From an uncultured Acetatifactor sp. (GTDB lineage: Bacteria > Bacillota > Clostridia > Lachnospirales > Lachnospiraceae), in the NCBI GenBank assembly GCA_910585615.1, contig CAJUFO010000088.1, forward strand, positions 1 through 17,059: a stretch of 17,059 bases of DNA. Direction: 5' to 3'. A program made the translations under genes and the position numbers. The notes under the pieces were generated by a model that saw nothing but the letters and a program-made list of their open reading frames with translations, had not been told where the DNA came from and did not search any database. How positions within the stretch are numbered: position 1 is the stretch's first letter; the number at the start of each line of letters is the position of its first letter. Shown in pieces: positions 15,148 through 17,059 of the stretch.

Positions 15148-15178
15148 GGCGGCCGCAAGCATTCTGCCCGCGGCCGCC
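15148..15178. terminator. GC-rich 9-bp perfect hairpin between convergent genes
   Basis: GGCGGCCGC at 15148-15156 pairs perfectly with GCGGCCGCC at 15170-15178 around a 13-nt loop, and AAG/CTT can extend the stem past one mismatch. On the plus strand a pyrimidine-rich tail (CTTCTTCTAC) follows. It lies between the stop of the 49-aa gene and the convergent lipoprotein gene, and may terminate both. Nothing else stands out in the 155-bp gap. Confidence 0.6.
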
Positions 15179-15256
15179 CTTCTTCTACATCGCTTCTATA
15201 TCTCTTCTATCTTTTTCCGCATTTCCTTTTCCCTGTACATGTAGAGGCGTCCTCTC

Positions 15257-17002
15257 TTAGTTCGCGTTCTTCGCGTCAAGGAACGCCTGAAGCTGGGAAA
15301 TCAGCTCGGCACGGATTTCCTCCAGACCTACTGCCTCGGCATCCGTATGCCACTGCTGAATCTTCTCCGCGGCCTCGTCGGCGTCATACATGGAGATGGT
15401 CAGCTGCAGCTCATTGGACAGGGCGGACACGTTGGCGATCTGGGTCTCCACATTGGTGGTGTCGAACACGAATCCGGCCAGAGGGCTCAGCTTGTAGGTG
15501 GAAGGATCGTACATATAGTCGAAGCGGGACTTGATTTCCTCGTTCTCGCTGACGAACTCGCTGACCCTGATGTAGGTCGGGTTCTGGGTAAAGGAGTAGG
15601 TGGGCATGGAGTAAGCCAGGTTCTCGTCGATGTCCAGCTTCTTGTAGCCGTCTTCGCCTACCGCTTCCCAATCCTCTCCCTCGATGCCCAGCTCGAACAG
15701 GTCATGGGCCTCCTGGCTGCCGAACATCCAGTCAAGGAAATACATCACGGCATCGGTCTTCTCGGACCACTCGGGCACTACCAGCCAGTTGTTGGTGGCC
15801 ATGTCGCAGACCACTGCGCCGGGCTCCATATTGCGCTGGGCGTCCTCGATGACATAGAAGCCGTACTCTTCGTCGGGGTTGGTCTCCAGGGCCGTCTTCA
15901 CCTTGCTCTCGTACTCGCTCAGCGCGGAGTAGGCGATGGCCGCGGGCTTCTCCACGGTGTCGGTGCCGCCGCGGTTGGGGTTCAGGTAGGGGTTCCACTT
16001 GGTGCGGTCCTGAATGTATGCGGTGATGAAGTCATCCTGATAGCCTGCGGGCATCTTGGCGAATTCCTCCGGGGAATCGCCGGGAACCACCGCGTTCAGG
16101 ACGGTCTTCTCATCCTCGCTCAGTCCCACCCAGATCCAGGTCTGGTCCCCGAGGACATTCACATTGTCCTGGGTATACACATGGTCATGCTTGGCGGAGT
16201 ACCAGGGGGAGTCCAGGCGGAAGAAGTTCCAGAGGCTGACGCCGATCATGCCCTCCTCGTTCTCCTGCACGGTCTTCACGAACTCCAGCAGGCTCGCCTC
16301 ATCCGTGATGGGCGCGCAGTCGTACTTCTTGCGCAGATCTTCGCGGTACATGAAGCCGCGGCTGTCTTCATAGAAGGTGGCCAGGTTGATGCCGTAGATG
16401 CCCTTCTGGTAGGAGCCGTCCTCCTGACGGATATAGGAGGTCATGGCCTGTACGAAATCCTCGGAGAAAGCGTTCTTCAGGCCCGGGAACGCGTCATTGC
16501 CAAAGTAGGAAGACAGATCCGCGAAGTTGCCGTCCTGGATGAAGGTGCTCAGCCCATGCCAGCCGCCGCAGAACATCAGGTCGAAATCCTCCTGTCCGAT
16601 CATGGCCGTGGTCAGTTTGTCCTTGTAATCGCCGCCTGCCACCCATGCGAATTCGGGATGGATTTTGCTCATGACGGGGTCGTCCGCCGTCATCTCCTCG
16701 TATTTGGCCAGGACTTTGTCCAGGTTGCGGAATTCGTTCATGACGCGGATTTTGATGGTGGTGTCCTCAATCTGGGGCGCTTCCGCCTGGCCGCCCTCCT
16801 CGGGAGCCTCTTCGCCGGAAGCCTGGGAGTTCTCCTCAGCGGATTCCCCGGGGTCTTCCGCAGAGGATTCCTGCTGCTCGGACTGCTGGCTGTCGGCCTT
16901 GCTGTCGCTGCCTGCGTCATCCTTGCCGCAGGCCGCCATGGACAGCGTCATGGCTCCCGCCAGCGCCAGCGCTATGGTCTTCTTCAGAAATTGATTTTTC
17001 AT
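15257..17002 (-). CDS. DUF3502-type lipoprotein extracellular solute-binding protein
   Basis: This 581-aa lipoprotein has signal and lipobox SMAAC (Cys25), followed by a Ser/Glu/Gln/Gly-rich acidic linker to about residue 75. A large sugar-binding protein domain comes next. Its C-terminal part carries the SPLAGFVFDTTNVETQIANV pattern typical of DUF3502-containing CUT1 binding proteins. It is a different subfamily from the binding protein at 1685-3406. The ATG at 17002 is preferred over the in-frame GTG at 17032 because AAAGGCGG lies 9 nt upstream, while the GTG is inside a hairpin arm. No permease genes follow it; partners may lie beyond the right edge. Base composition is GC-rich, like the GH28-like gene. 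Confidence 0.9.
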   Translation of the reverse strand: MKNQFLKKTIALALAGAMTLSMAACGKDDAGSDSKADSQQSEQQESSAEDPGESAEENSQASGEEAPEEGGQAEAPQIEDTTIKIRVMNEFRNLDKVLAKYEEMTADDPVMSKIHPEFAWVAGGDYKDKLTTAMIGQEDFDLMFCGGWHGLSTFIQDGNFADLSSYFGNDAFPGLKNAFSEDFVQAMTSYIRQEDGSYQKGIYGINLATFYEDSRGFMYREDLRKKYDCAPITDEASLLEFVKTVQENEEGMIGVSLWNFFRLDSPWYSAKHDHVYTQDNVNVLGDQTWIWVGLSEDEKTVLNAVVPGDSPEEFAKMPAGYQDDFITAYIQDRTKWNPYLNPNRGGTDTVEKPAAIAYSALSEYESKVKTALETNPDEEYGFYVIEDAQRNMEPGAVVCDMATNNWLVVPEWSEKTDAVMYFLDWMFGSQEAHDLFELGIEGEDWEAVGEDGYKKLDIDENLAYSMPTYSFTQNPTYIRVSEFVSENEEIKSRFDYMYDPSTYKLSPLAGFVFDTTNVETQIANVSALSNELQLTISMYDADEAAEKIQQWHTDAEAVGLEEIRAELISQLQAFLDAKNAN

Positions 17003-17013
17003 TCTTATAAACC

Positions 17014-17030
17014 GCCTTTCTGCGAAAGGC
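17014..17030 (-). promoter_or_regulatory. Hairpin covering the ribosome binding site of the DUF3502-type lipoprotein gene
   Basis: GCCTTTC (17014-17020) and GAAAGGC (17024-17030) form a perfect 7-bp stem with a 3-nt loop. On the mRNA the 3' arm contains the AAAGG part of the ribosome binding site, so the stem could limit translation. A second small stem, GGGTT/AACCC at 17038-17051, lies just upstream. The remaining bases to 17059 are too few to assign. Confidence 0.5.
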
Positions 17031-17059
17031 ACCGATGGGGTTATGAAACCCAGCCATTG

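Noticed and set aside
1..17059. CRISPR array, tRNA or rRNA genes, insertion sequence
   Set aside because: I saw no regularly spaced repeats, no tRNA-like cloverleaf, no rRNA motif and no transposase or integrase frame on either strand.

Overview
The window looks like a glycan-utilisation region from a Gram-positive gut-type Clostridia, most like Lachnospiraceae. The reasons are strong GGAGG-type ribosome binding sites, TTGACA/TATAAT-type promoters, lipobox-bearing sugar-binding proteins, CUT1-type permeases, and a YesM/YesN-like two-component system beside glycoside hydrolases. This is inference from gene content; there is no rRNA or marker gene.

Region 1 (about 118-12261, minus strand) reads as one long operon from right to left. 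It encodes a sensor histidine kinase, an AraC-type response regulator, a membrane-anchored solute-binding-like protein, a GH29-A-like alpha-L-fucosidase, a divergent GH29-B-like protein, two ABC permeases, a lipoprotein substrate-binding protein and a GH29-B-like alpha-L-fucosidase. It ends near a long hairpin at 118-183. Most gaps are under 100 bp and the kinase and regulator genes overlap. No ABC ATPase is present, so the transporter probably borrows a shared MsmX-type ATPase. None of the GH29 proteins has a signal peptide. The simplest model is sensing of a fucosylated glycan outside the cell, import of the oligosaccharide, and removal of fucose in the cytoplasm. No fucose catabolism genes are present.

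Region 2 (about 12397-13319, plus strand) is a compact, AT-richer cassette facing away from the operon. It has its own promoter, a structured RNA of about 170 nt with a probable three-way junction, an intrinsic terminator, and a 200-aa protein resembling the PBECR4 group of phage and mobile-element nucleases. The layout of promoter, structured RNA, terminator and nuclease-like ORF is the most unusual thing here. It could be an attenuated gene or an RNA/toxin pair.

Region 3 (13359-17059) is GC-richer. It holds a GH28-like parallel beta-helix hydrolase (minus), a 49-aa orphan gene with a near-consensus promoter (plus), a GC-rich hairpin between convergent genes, and a DUF3502-type lipoprotein sugar-binding protein (minus) whose ribosome binding site lies in a hairpin. 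Its transporter partners are not in the window.

No tRNA, rRNA, CRISPR array, transposase or integrase was seen.
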